DNA of 64,000 nt from Rhizobium sp. NXC14 (GTDB taxonomy: Bacteria; Pseudomonadota; Alphaproteobacteria; Rhizobiales; Rhizobiaceae): positions 3,289,001 through 3,353,000 of the forward strand of contig NZ_CP021030.1 of NCBI RefSeq assembly GCF_002117485.1, written 5' to 3'. The notes below the pieces were generated by a model. That model ran no database searches. It had not been told where the DNA came from and was given only the letters and a program-made list of their open reading frames with translations. Positions 45,054 through 53,523 of this stretch are shown here, in pieces. The position numbers and the translations under genes are program-made. Numbering within the stretch: the stretch's first letter is position 1; each line of letters opens with the position of its first letter.

Positions 45054-45398
45054 GTGTCGGTAAGAGCTGGCCGAAAGTCGAGCCATAGACGGATGCGGCG
45101 CCTGTTTTTCATCGCGCTCGCAACGCAGCTTCGTGTGATCTGGCCAATCGTGTCAGGGATCGTCTCCCTGATGGTCGGATCCGGGCTTGCAATCTGGCGT
45201 ATCGAAAACTGGCGCATTGACGAAGCGATGTATTTCACTTTCGTCACCGGCCTGACGATCGGCTACGGCGATTTTACCCCCAAACATATTACGTCGCGGA
45301 TTTTGGCGCTGGTGATCGGCTTTGCGGGCATCGTGCTGACCGGCGTCGTCGCGGCCGTTACGGTGAAAGCTCTGAATGCGGACGACCAGGAGCCTTGA
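45054..45398 (+). CDS. Two-helix potassium channel protein
   Basis: A 114-residue membrane protein with the minimal channel fold: helix 1 (about 28-49, 'VIWPIVSGIVSLMVGSGLAI'), pore helix, selectivity filter TIGYGDF (68-74) and helix 2 (about 82-103). A tetramer would form a K+ pore. The gating domain is missing, as in KcsA-like proteins. GTG 45054 has GGAAGG 7 nt upstream; ATG 45093 would shorten the basic N terminus. It lies between the Ca2+/H+ antiporter and the cyclase-like gene. Confidence 0.87.
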   Translation: MSVRAGRKSSHRRMRRLFFIALATQLRVIWPIVSGIVSLMVGSGLAIWRIENWRIDEAMYFTFVTGLTIGYGDFTPKHITSRILALVIGFAGIVLTGVVAAVTVKALNADDQEP

Positions 45399-45563
45399 TT
45401 CCTGCTCTGCTGCGCTATTGCAACGGCGTCGCCGGCGGCCGGACTTAGTTCTCAATCATTGCGCAAGACGCGCCCGGGAGTGCCGCTCAGTTACGTATTG
45501 CTACGGAAGTCCAGAGCCATCAGCGGGTGTATAAGGCAACAGGTAGCGTCGCGGGAGGGCTCG

Positions 45564-46526
45564 ATGGTATCGGATGAGGGAAGAACCAGCCCCGCACATT
45601 ACGATCCCGCAGCCGTTCGCGAGCAGCTCGATCGCATCCTCGCCAGTCCCGAATTTCATGCTCCCGAGCGTGGGAGGCGTTTCCTGCAATATATCGTCGA
45701 GGAGATGCTGGAAGGACGCGGCGAACAGCTCAAGGCCTATACGATTGCGCAGGCGGTTTTCGGGCGCGACGCCTCGTTCGATGCGCAGAATGACCCGGTC
45801 GTGCGCATCGAGGCGGGGCGGATTCGCCGCGCGCTCGAGCGATATTACCTCGTCAGCGGAAGAAGCGATCCGATCGGGATAACCATCCCCAAAGGAGGCT
45901 ATTCGCCGCATTTTTCAAGCACCAATGGCACCGCGAATTCCGGCGTTGTTGGAATGAATTCGCAAAACCCCGGAAACAAGCAGGGCGGTCTTGATCGGCC
46001 GATCGCCTATCGCGATCTTCTGCTGCCGATTGGCCTACCGGCGCTCTTGGGCGTGATCGCGATTCTGGCTGTCATCCGCCCGTTGGAAGATTATTTTTCA
46101 AGGCCAAAGGCGCCGCCGGCGCCCGCCGCGTCGACGCTTGCAAGCAAGGCCAGCATCGTCGTCGAGCCCTTCGCGGCTCTCGGCGGCAGCTCCGAAGGCT
46201 TAAATTTTGCGAAAGGCTTAGCAGACCAGCTGCTGACGAAGCTGATGAAAGCGGAAAATCTTGTCGTGCTCGGGCCCGATCGGCCGGGTGCCCAACCGAT
46301 CGTTCCACAGTTCAATCTGCAGGGAAGCGTGGTTATCGAGGGATCGGCCCTTCATCTGCATGTCCGCCTGATCAATGGCGCCGACGGCACGGTCATATGG
46401 GCAAATCGATATGATCGCGAGCTCCAAGGCCGAACCATTCTCGATATCGAGGACGAGATCGCCATGCAAATCGCTCTGGAAATTTCGGAAAGCCGCAAGC
46501 AGAGCACCACACCGCCTGATCGATAA
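45564..46526 (+). CDS. Cyclase-like membrane regulator paralogue, short form
   Basis: A 320-residue protein. Residues 15-115 form a conserved domain ('RGRRFLQYIVEEMLEGRGEQ', 'VFGRDASFDAQNDPVVRIEA', 'GITIPKGGYSPHF') that looks like a winged-helix unit. A transmembrane helix follows at about 153-174, then a TolB/FlgO-like domain 'IVVEPFAALGGSSEGLNFAK' to 'LINGADGTVIWANRYDREL'. Rhizobial relatives are often labelled adenylate cyclase, but no cyclase catalytic motif is present. Unlike its two paralogues here it lacks the TPR part and ends after the FlgO-like domain. ATG 45564 follows GGGAGGG. Confidence 0.8.
   Translation: MVSDEGRTSPAHYDPAAVREQLDRILASPEFHAPERGRRFLQYIVEEMLEGRGEQLKAYTIAQAVFGRDASFDAQNDPVVRIEAGRIRRALERYYLVSGRSDPIGITIPKGGYSPHFSSTNGTANSGVVGMNSQNPGNKQGGLDRPIAYRDLLLPIGLPALLGVIAILAVIRPLEDYFSRPKAPPAPAASTLASKASIVVEPFAALGGSSEGLNFAKGLADQLLTKLMKAENLVVLGPDRPGAQPIVPQFNLQGSVVIEGSALHLHVRLINGADGTVIWANRYDRELQGRTILDIEDEIAMQIALEISESRKQSTTPPDR
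46196..46350 (+). repeat. Intact partner of fragment 26160-26302
   Basis: This part of the cyclase-like gene is matched by 26160-26302, where 12 bp between CTG repeats are deleted and three bases differ. Confidence 0.9.
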
Positions 46527-46531
46527 GCGCC

Positions 46532-48307
46532 TTATCTTGCCGCGGTGGCGTCGATATCAAGCCCCGAGGCACGCAATCCGTTCAGCAAGCGCTCCTGATC
46601 TTCAGGCCGTTGCAAGCGCAGCGAAACTTCCTCGCGGATATTGACCATCAATGCCGGCGCATGGGTATAAAGCCAGCGCTTTTCCGCTTCGGCTTCCTCG
46701 GTCTTGCCGGCGGCCCCGAGAATGGATAGCAGGACGAGACGATGGACAGGGTTCGAGCCGAGATCGGATTTTCGCGACCAGCGCTCCGCCTGTTCGAGAT
46801 CGCCTTTGATGAATGCACAGAGCGCCATGCCGGCTTCATAATATCCGCTGGGACCGACGCCTCTGTTGAGGGCGATCGAGAGTAGTTCGCAGCCTGACTG
46901 CCATTTTCCGGAAAGCGCCAGTCGATAGCCATATTCGCCCGCGACTTCGACGTCGCCGGGATTGGCGGCGTAGGCCGCCGTGCCAGCCTTCAGCGCCTTG
47001 TCGACATCTCCCTGGAAGAAGCCCACCAACATCAGCGCCTGCAGAACCCGGGGATCGCCGGGCGCGAGTGATGCCGCCCTCTCCACCGCAGCGTTTGCCA
47101 TTTCGAGCGATCGAACCGAAGAGGGGGTGCTGAGCTTGTAGCGAAACCGCACCTCATCAAGATAGACCATGGAAAGCAATGTCCAGGAAGCAACGTTATC
47201 GGGGAAACGCTGTGTCGCCTGCCGGAGGCATTCCAGTGCGGCAGCGTGGCTTTGCGCGGTCATGGCCTGACGGTAGCTGTAATAGGCGCGCGTGCAGGCA
47301 TAGTCATCCTGGTCGCCATTCTGCGCTGGTCCGACGATCTTATCCGTCTCGGTTTGAAGGATGGCGCCATTAGGATGCGCGATAGCGGTGGAAATCTGCC
47401 GGGAGATGTTGGCTTGGATGACGAGCTTGTTCTCGGCTTGAAGATCGGCATCGAAATTTCTGGCCCAGATGACCGCGCCATCCGATTGGCGCACGAGCCT
47501 CGCTGAGGCGCGCAACCTGCTTTTGTCGAGCTGGACATTGCCGTGGAGCGAGTAGTCGGCAACGGCGGCCCGCCCGCCGCGTAGCGGATCGGCAACGACG
47601 ATGATGTCGTCGATCCGGGCAAGCTGACCGATTACATCGTCCCTCAGGCCGCGAGCGATGTCCGAACCGGCGCCGGCGGAGCCGCTTTCGGAAAAGAATT
47701 CGACGAGCACCTTCGGATGGGCGCTCGCCAGCGGCAGCGTCGCAGTCGGTCGCCCGTTCCAAACAGACAGCGCAATTGCAAGGGCCAAGGCGAAGACCCC
47801 AAACCCCACTGATATGACGATCCCGAAGCCTCGAGCTGCCGACAGCGTCGGAGCACGCATCGTGCTACGAGGGCTGTCATGGACGTTGAGCTCTGCAGCC
47901 TGAGGTTCTTCCGGATTTATCGAAGACGGAGGCGGGACTTCCTGGGCATATTCGAAATGCGGCACATATCCGCCTTTCGGCACGGTAATGACGACCTCGT
48001 CCGTGCGGCCTGCGACGAGGTAATAACGCTCGAGCGCCTTTCTGATCCGACCGGCCTCGATCCGGACGACAGGATCATTCTGCGGGTCAAATGAAGCCTC
48101 GCGGCCAAAAACAACATTCGCGATCGTAAAAGCTTTCAGGAACCCCGATCGGCCGGCGAGCGTCTCGTTGACGACGAACTCGAGGAAATCCCGCCCCCGC
48201 TTCGGCGCATGAAATTCCTCGCTTGCGAGAATTCGTTCGACCTGACGGCAGATTTCATCAACCGTCGGCTCGAGACTGCCCAAAACATTGACTTTTGCGT
48301 ACCTCAT
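46532..48307 (-). CDS. Cyclase-like membrane regulator paralogue with TPR repeats
   Basis: A 591-residue protein with the same layout as gene 57184: winged-helix-like domain (about 10-105, 'VFGREASFDPQNDPVVRIEA', 'ITVPKGGYVPHFEY'), one transmembrane helix near 165-185, a FlgO/TolB-like domain ('LHGNVQLDKSRLRASARLVR') and TPR-like repeats to the end ('RFPDNVASWTLLSMVYLDEV', 'GYYEAGMALCAFIKGDLEQA'). Such layout suggests a membrane-bound regulator with the DNA-binding part inside and the sensor outside, as in CadC/ToxR, but this is inference. It converges on gene 45564 with 5 bp between the stops. ATG 48307 has only a weak GGGG site. Confidence 0.82.
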   Translation of the reverse strand: MRYAKVNVLGSLEPTVDEICRQVERILASEEFHAPKRGRDFLEFVVNETLAGRSGFLKAFTIANVVFGREASFDPQNDPVVRIEAGRIRKALERYYLVAGRTDEVVITVPKGGYVPHFEYAQEVPPPSSINPEEPQAAELNVHDSPRSTMRAPTLSAARGFGIVISVGFGVFALALAIALSVWNGRPTATLPLASAHPKVLVEFFSESGSAGAGSDIARGLRDDVIGQLARIDDIIVVADPLRGGRAAVADYSLHGNVQLDKSRLRASARLVRQSDGAVIWARNFDADLQAENKLVIQANISRQISTAIAHPNGAILQTETDKIVGPAQNGDQDDYACTRAYYSYRQAMTAQSHAAALECLRQATQRFPDNVASWTLLSMVYLDEVRFRYKLSTPSSVRSLEMANAAVERAASLAPGDPRVLQALMLVGFFQGDVDKALKAGTAAYAANPGDVEVAGEYGYRLALSGKWQSGCELLSIALNRGVGPSGYYEAGMALCAFIKGDLEQAERWSRKSDLGSNPVHRLVLLSILGAAGKTEEAEAEKRWLYTHAPALMVNIREEVSLRLQRPEDQERLLNGLRASGLDIDATAAR

Positions 48308-48588
48308 GATCGCCCCACGACAAGTCACGCAATTATCTAAGCCCGTTCTAATACATCATACCGCGCCTGCCCTTGGTTGCAAGTTTTGCTTTGGGATTCG
48401 CGCAGAACGCCACAAATTTGGGCGCGGACCGTTCTTGGCGCGGATGAGCGGCGCCGATTGTCCGGTACCGAACTAATCTGGCAATGTTGTCTTCCGGTCT
48501 GATACAGTCAATGTTACCTCGGGAACAATCCGGCACCTTTGTGACTTCGTACCAATTGCAGGACGCGGTACCAATGCGGAGCTAGTTC
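48308..48588. other. Divergent gap 48308-48588
   Basis: This 281-bp region separates the cyclase-like gene (minus) from a small gene (plus). No gene, strong hairpin or FixK-type site was found in it. Confidence 0.5.
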
Positions 48589-48825
48589 ATGAGCCAAGAA
48601 CGCGGCCGCAGAAAACTGATGTTGCGGCTTCCGGATATCCGCCATCTGCTGGCGGACATAACCAACGAGACCCTCGGAGAACTGTTCGAGGCCTACGATC
48701 TTGCAGTCGATGCGCTGGATCGGTTCCGGACCCAGAGCCCGAGAGAAGACAGGCTCATTGCGGAATATGAGGAGCTCTGTCGCGACATAGAGCAGGAGGT
48801 CGTGGTCTACTGTACCAGCAGGTAG
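48589..48825 (+). CDS. Small acidic helical protein, unknown function
   Basis: A 78-residue soluble protein after a basic start ('MSQERGRRKLMLRLPDIRHL'). The rest is strongly acidic and helical ('LADITNETLGELFEAYDLAV', 'EYEELCRDIEQEVVVYCTSR'). I do not recognise it. The ribosome site before ATG 48589 is modest (GGAGC 8 nt upstream). It ends 15 bp before the convergent permease gene. Conservation elsewhere would be needed to be sure it is a gene. Confidence 0.55.
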   Translation: MSQERGRRKLMLRLPDIRHLLADITNETLGELFEAYDLAVDALDRFRTQSPREDRLIAEYEELCRDIEQEVVVYCTSR

Positions 48826-48840
48826 ATACGCCGAAGAAGA

Positions 48841-49983
48841 CTATCCGGCGCGCTCGACCTCAAGGGCCGGCGCGCGATCATGTTCTGATCCTTCCGTCAT
48901 TGCCGCAGGCCAGGCCCAGGCTCTCAGCAGCTCGTAGAAGACGCTGAGCACTACCGGCCCCAGAAAAAGCCCCAGCAGCCCGTGGGACAGAGTGCCGCCG
49001 ATCACGCCGATCAGGATGACGGGCATGGGAGTCGAGAGGCCTCTCGCCATCAGGATGGGTTTCAGGATGTTGTCGACGATCGAGATCGGCACGGCGAGGC
49101 AGGTAAAGGCAAAGGCACTGGCGAATGACCAGGAGAACCACGCCCAGATGACGAGGGGAAGGAGCACCAGCGCTGGCCCGAGTTGCATGACGCACAGGAT
49201 GAAGACGACGAAGGTGAGCGCTCCACGCGCTGGAACGTCGAAGATGGCAAAACACAATCCGCAAAGCAGAGTCTGCAGGAAAGCCACACCGATGACACCG
49301 CGTGAGACATTCCGGACCGTGGTTCCCGACAGCCGGGCGAAACCGACGCCCTTGTCGCCCGCGACCCGGCTTGCCAGAATCTGTATCGCTGCCGCCAGGC
49401 GCGTTGACTGGGTGAGGAACAGGCCGGAGAGCATTATAGAGACGACGAAACTCAATACACCGCCGCCGATCGAGGCAAGCTTTGTGACCACTGCGCCCAT
49501 GACCTCACGGATGGGCGCCTGAAACTTGATGATCGTCGAAGCCAGATCGCCGGCAAGGCGGTTCCAAATGTCATGGAGCCGCTCACCGACAACCGGCCAA
49601 TCCCTGATGGCGTCAGGCGCTGCCGGCAGGGTAAATTCTCCCGTTCGTAACTTGCCGATCAACGCCTCTGCGGTGTCGGCGAAATTGACCGCGACAAGGG
49701 CGAGCGGCGCGATGATCAGGACGAGGCAACCGGCGACGATGACGATGGCGGCGATCACCGGCCGGTTTCCGATCAGCCGCGAGAGCGTCGCAAACATCGG
49801 AAAGAGAGCGACGGCGAGGATGGCGGCCCAGATGAGAATAAGCGCGAAAGGAGCAATCAGCGTCATCGTCCAATAAGCGAAAAGGCCGATAATGCCCAGA
49901 CGGACGAGATCGCTTACTCTCGCCTCTATCGAAATCTGACCTGCGCCGGTCCCTTGCGTTGTCGTATCGGCTGTCTGCTCCAT
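48841..49983 (-). CDS. AI-2E family transporter
   Basis: A 380-residue inner-membrane protein with eight or so hydrophobic segments, of the AI-2E/YdiK/PerM family. The signs are 'MTLIAPFALILIWAAILAVA' in the first helix pair and the C-terminal 'ILKPILMARGLSTPMPVILI' with 'GLLGLFLGPVVLSVFYELLR'. Members export autoinducer-2, sodium or unknown solutes, so the substrate is open. Start ATG 49983. It precedes nothing on the same strand but follows the ppk2 gene by 38 bp, so it may be the last gene of SulP-ppk2-AI-2E. Confidence 0.87.
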   Translation of the reverse strand: MEQTADTTTQGTGAGQISIEARVSDLVRLGIIGLFAYWTMTLIAPFALILIWAAILAVALFPMFATLSRLIGNRPVIAAIVIVAGCLVLIIAPLALVAVNFADTAEALIGKLRTGEFTLPAAPDAIRDWPVVGERLHDIWNRLAGDLASTIIKFQAPIREVMGAVVTKLASIGGGVLSFVVSIMLSGLFLTQSTRLAAAIQILASRVAGDKGVGFARLSGTTVRNVSRGVIGVAFLQTLLCGLCFAIFDVPARGALTFVVFILCVMQLGPALVLLPLVIWAWFSWSFASAFAFTCLAVPISIVDNILKPILMARGLSTPMPVILIGVIGGTLSHGLLGLFLGPVVLSVFYELLRAWAWPAAMTEGSEHDRAPALEVERAG

Positions 49984-50021
49984 CGTCGCATCCGTCGGGT
50001 TACAGGCCGGACCGTCATGCC

Positions 50022-50864
50022 CTACGATGTCATGTCAGGCACGACATGGCGGACGCTGCGATCCTCAGTGAAATCGGCCGGCCGTTTTTGCCGTTTGCCC
50101 AGGTCGGGCTCGTCGAACTTCAGCCGTTCATAAGGAATGGACTGCAGGATGTGCGAGATGCAGTTGATCCGGGCGCGCTTCTTGTCGTCGGAAGGCACGA
50201 TCCACCACGGAGCGTGTTTGGAGTCGGTCATCCGCAGCATATCGTCATAGGCGCGCGTATAATCCCACCAGCGCTGGTAGGATTCGACATCCATCGGGCT
50301 GAGCTTCCATTGCCGCAGGGGATCGTCGATCCGGCGCCTGAAGCGGCGCTCCTGTTCCTCCTCGCTGACCGTCAGGAAATATTTGAGCAGAATGACGCCG
50401 CTCTCGACGATCGCCGCTTCGAAGCGAGGGGCAAGCTCGAGAAAGCGCTGCGCCTTCTTCTCGCTGGTGAAGCCCATGACACGGTCGACGCCGGCCCGGT
50501 TATACCAGCTGCGATCGAATATCACGATTTCACCGGCCGCCGGCAGATGAGCGATATAACGCTGCATGTAGATCTGCGACTTCTCGCGGTCGGTGGGCGC
50601 GGGCAGCGCCACGACGCGGAAAACCCGAGGACTGACCCTCTCCGTTATCCGCTTGATCATGCCGCCCTTGCCGGCGGCGTCCCGCCCCTCGAAGATGATG
50701 ACGATCCTTGCGCCCGACTTTTTCACCCAGGCCTGAAGATGCGCCAGTTCCACCTGCAGCCGGTTGATCTCCTTCTCATAATCCCAAGATTTCTTTTTAT
50801 TTTTATCCTTGCCGCTGCGGGTTGGCTCTGCGTCGGCCTCTCTCGGCTCATAATTTTCGTCCAT
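50022..50864 (-). CDS. ppk2: Polyphosphate kinase 2
   Basis: A 280-residue PPK2-family enzyme that transfers phosphate between polyphosphate and nucleotides. Walker A 'EGRDAAGKGGMIKRI' is at about 59-73, the lid and Walker B region 'EIVIFDRSWYNRAGVDRVMG' and 'SEEEQERRFRRRIDDPLRQW' are intact. This short single-domain form often makes GTP or ATP from polyphosphate. The N-terminal 25 residues are charged and probably flexible. ATG 50864 has GGAGGG upstream. It starts 17 bp after the SulP gene on the same strand. Confidence 0.93.
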   Translation of the reverse strand: MDENYEPREADAEPTRSGKDKNKKKSWDYEKEINRLQVELAHLQAWVKKSGARIVIIFEGRDAAGKGGMIKRITERVSPRVFRVVALPAPTDREKSQIYMQRYIAHLPAAGEIVIFDRSWYNRAGVDRVMGFTSEKKAQRFLELAPRFEAAIVESGVILLKYFLTVSEEEQERRFRRRIDDPLRQWKLSPMDVESYQRWWDYTRAYDDMLRMTDSKHAPWWIVPSDDKKRARINCISHILQSIPYERLKFDEPDLGKRQKRPADFTEDRSVRHVVPDMTS

Positions 50865-50881
50865 GGCTCTCCCTCCTTCTG

Positions 50882-52603
50882 TCACTGAGATATATTGCTG
50901 GCCTGAACGGTGCGGTCGGGCTGGGGGATATCGCCGATCAGCGCCCGCAAGGCTTCTTCCCTGCCGTTGAAGAGATTGTCGGCGCCGATCGTCTCGATGA
51001 CCCCGGCGCGGGTAAGAATGGCGCGGCTTTCATCGCTGAGATCGGCAATCGCGAAGATGATGTTGCGTTTGGCAAGCAGTTCAGCCACGGCCTCGAGCGC
51101 GGTTGCCCCGGTGCTGTCGATATATGTGATGGCGCTTGCATCGAGGACCAGGCATCTGGTCTCGGCGGCCAGCCCCTTTATCACCGAAATTATGCGCAAG
51201 CGCACATAATCGGCGTTGTAGAACAGGATGCTGCCCTGGACTGCAAAGACGGCCGCGCCATCGATGGGACGGGCTTCCGGAAAGCGCTGCAGATCGAAGA
51301 AGCCGTGCCGCCCTTCGATGCGGCCAAGAAGGCCGTCGCGCGGAAACATGGTCTGACGCAGGAGATAGGCGAAGGTCGCCGCGATAGCGACAATCACCCC
51401 ATTGAGGACGCCGAAGCTGATCGCGCCCCACATCGCGATCAGCGCGAAGATGAATTCGATGCGGCTGATGCGCCAGATCTTCCTGAGTTCATCGACATCG
51501 ATGAGGCTGATCGCCGCCGTTGCAAGGATGGCCGCCAGCGCCGGGATCGGGAGAATGCGCAGCGCATCATTCAGGAAGACCAGCGCCGCAACCAGCGTCG
51601 CGGCAGAGACCAGACCTGCAAGTTGAGAGACACCTCCCGTCGACAGGTTTATGGCTGTGCGGGAATCCGACACGCTAATCGGAAACGAACCGAAAAGACC
51701 AGGTGCGATATTGGCGGCGCCAAGTCCGATCAATTCCTGGTTTGCATCGACTTCCTCGCCGGTGCGCGAGCCGAAGCTGCGCGCCGCCACTATGCCCGCA
51801 CCGAAGCTGACGAGAAAAATCGCGGCTGAACCGAGCACGATCTTGTCGAGAGGCATCTGATGAAACGCGGGCAGGGAGAGGGCCGGCAGGCCGCTTGGCA
51901 AGTCGCCGACCACGGCGATGCCCTGCCCGCGGAAATCGAAGATGGCCGACAGAACGACAGACACCACTACGACGAGAACCGGGCCGGGAACCTTCAAGTG
52001 CAGCGCCCGGACGATCCATAGCAGCGCAAACATCGCAAGGCCGAGGATGAGCGAAGGCCAATGGATCAGGCCGCTCTTGGCGAGCATTTCGACGAGCGGC
52101 GCGATCAGCCCGTCGGATTCGATCTTAACTCCGGTGAAGCGGCCGATCTGTCCGACCAGGATCGAAAGCGACACCCCGGCGAAAAACCCGACCAGAATTG
52201 GCCGGGACAGGAAGCTTGCGAGAACGCCGAGCCTCAATAGTTTCGCAGCGATGCAGAAGAGGCCGACACCGATGGCAAGCGCCGAAGCGATCGCGACCCG
52301 ATCGACAGCGGTACCGGCATGCAAGGCCGCGATGATGGCGCCCATGGCAGCGGCAAGCACCGTCATCGTCGCGGCATCCGGCCCGACGATCAGCAACCGC
52401 GACGGCCCGAAAATCGCATAAGCAATCGGCGCAAGAATGCTGGCATAGATGCCGGTTTCCGGCGGCAGACCGGCGATCGCCGGGTAGGCGATGGCGCTTG
52501 GCAGGCCGACGGCAGCGACCGACAGCCCGGCCGGGATATCGCTGCGAAGCCAATCCCAGCTGAAACCGCTCAGGCCTCGCAACATCGGAATGCTACCTAT
52601 CAC
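50882..52603 (-). CDS. SulP-family anion transporter with STAS domain
   Basis: A 573-residue membrane transporter. The core (about 15-420) has the SulP marks 'DIPAGLSVAAVGLPSAIAYP' and 'ETGIYASILAPIAYAIFGPS', and 'SFGAGIVAARSFGSRTGEEV DAN'-type helix 8-9. The C-terminal STAS domain is at about 435-560 ('VLDASAITYIDSTGATALEA'). It may carry sulphate, bicarbonate or a dicarboxylate. GTG 52603 has AGGAG 6 nt upstream; ATG 52585 is an alternative. It is the first gene of a unit with ppk2. Confidence 0.9.
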   Translation of the reverse strand: MIGSIPMLRGLSGFSWDWLRSDIPAGLSVAAVGLPSAIAYPAIAGLPPETGIYASILAPIAYAIFGPSRLLIVGPDAATMTVLAAAMGAIIAALHAGTAVDRVAIASALAIGVGLFCIAAKLLRLGVLASFLSRPILVGFFAGVSLSILVGQIGRFTGVKIESDGLIAPLVEMLAKSGLIHWPSLILGLAMFALLWIVRALHLKVPGPVLVVVVSVVLSAIFDFRGQGIAVVGDLPSGLPALSLPAFHQMPLDKIVLGSAAIFLVSFGAGIVAARSFGSRTGEEVDANQELIGLGAANIAPGLFGSFPISVSDSRTAINLSTGGVSQLAGLVSAATLVAALVFLNDALRILPIPALAAILATAAISLIDVDELRKIWRISRIEFIFALIAMWGAISFGVLNGVIVAIAATFAYLLRQTMFPRDGLLGRIEGRHGFFDLQRFPEARPIDGAAVFAVQGSILFYNADYVRLRIISVIKGLAAETRCLVLDASAITYIDSTGATALEAVAELLAKRNIIFAIADLSDESRAILTRAGVIETIGADNLFNGREEALRALIGDIPQPDRTVQASNISQ

Positions 52604-53169
52604 CGCTGGCTCCTATGCTCTTACCGTTGTTCTTCCCGATCATCGCGCTGCTTGGCCGCACGGTGGCGTCAACTACGATAGCCAAATCGCAAGACCGCGA
52701 ATTGAAACCGCCCGTTTGGCAGCGTTCGCGGCGTGCTGATGAGGGTGGTTTGATACGTTAGCAATCAGATCTGAACGCCGATCGCCATCACGTCTCAGAC
52801 AAGGATGGTGACGACGAAAACAGGGAGGCTCAAGGCAAGATAGTCGAAACACGGCCGCTCCTTCCGACCGGTCTGGCTCACCCTTTATCTCTATCAACGG
52901 TCGATATTAGGCCCGTTTCGGCGTGGAGGCTCGTAGCATCGTGTAATCTCTATCGGATCGCTAGCCGCCAGGCCCTTGCGGTGATCGTCAGCGCCTGAGG
53001 AGCGGCGCGACTCGATCGTCTAGATTCCTGCCATTCGGCCGTAGCCTCGAATTCCCCCGGTGACTCAAAAGCCGGCTACCGTAGAGGATCGCGTATTTTA
53101 CGTCAGCCACGGGTGCGGCTGTTGTATAGTTTTGACATCTGCTGAGCGCAGTCGGCGGCGGGGGCGGAG
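52604..53169. other. Gene-free gap 52604-53169
   Basis: This 566-bp divergent region has no reading frame I can support, no tRNA and no clear repeat. It presumably holds the promoters of the SulP gene and gene 53170. Confidence 0.5.
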
Positions 53170-53484
53170 ATGGCGTCGGGAGATAAAGGTTCGACATATC
53201 TATCCGCCCTTGAGACGGCCGAGACTTATTTTCCCAACCAGACGCGGCTTGTACAGCGGCTTTTCTACGTTAACGAGGCCTTTCACAGCATGTGTGAGGA
53301 TCTCGCGGCCGCCGCCCAGGCTCTGGCCCATGTCGAAGGTCTGCCGGAGGCGGTTCGCGAGGCGCGGCGGCAAGAATATGCGGGACTGGTCGAGGCTCTG
53401 CTGAAAGAGATGGGGGAGGCAATCGCCCAATCGAAAGTCGTCGTGCTGGGGCGACCGCCTCTCATCGCTCCGAAGTCTTCATAA
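53170..53484 (+). CDS. Small helical protein, unknown function
   Basis: A 104-residue soluble protein, mostly helical ('TRLVQRLFYVNEAFHSMCED', 'LPEAVREARRQEYAGLVEAL'), with a C-terminal Pro-rich tail. I do not recognise a family. ATG 53170 is preceded by GGCGGAG. It is 39 bp upstream of the DUF3300 gene in the same direction and may share its promoter. Confidence 0.6.
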   Translation: MASGDKGSTYLSALETAETYFPNQTRLVQRLFYVNEAFHSMCEDLAAAAQALAHVEGLPEAVREARRQEYAGLVEALLKEMGEAIAQSKVVVLGRPPLIAPKSS

Positions 53485-53523
53485 AGGCATCCGTCATTGT
53501 CTGATCCAAGGGAGGTCGATGCG

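Noticed and set aside
45564..46526. Calling the three paralogues adenylate cyclases
   Set aside because: Neither class I, II nor III cyclase catalytic motifs (for example the paired metal-binding Asp of class III) can be seen in any of the three.
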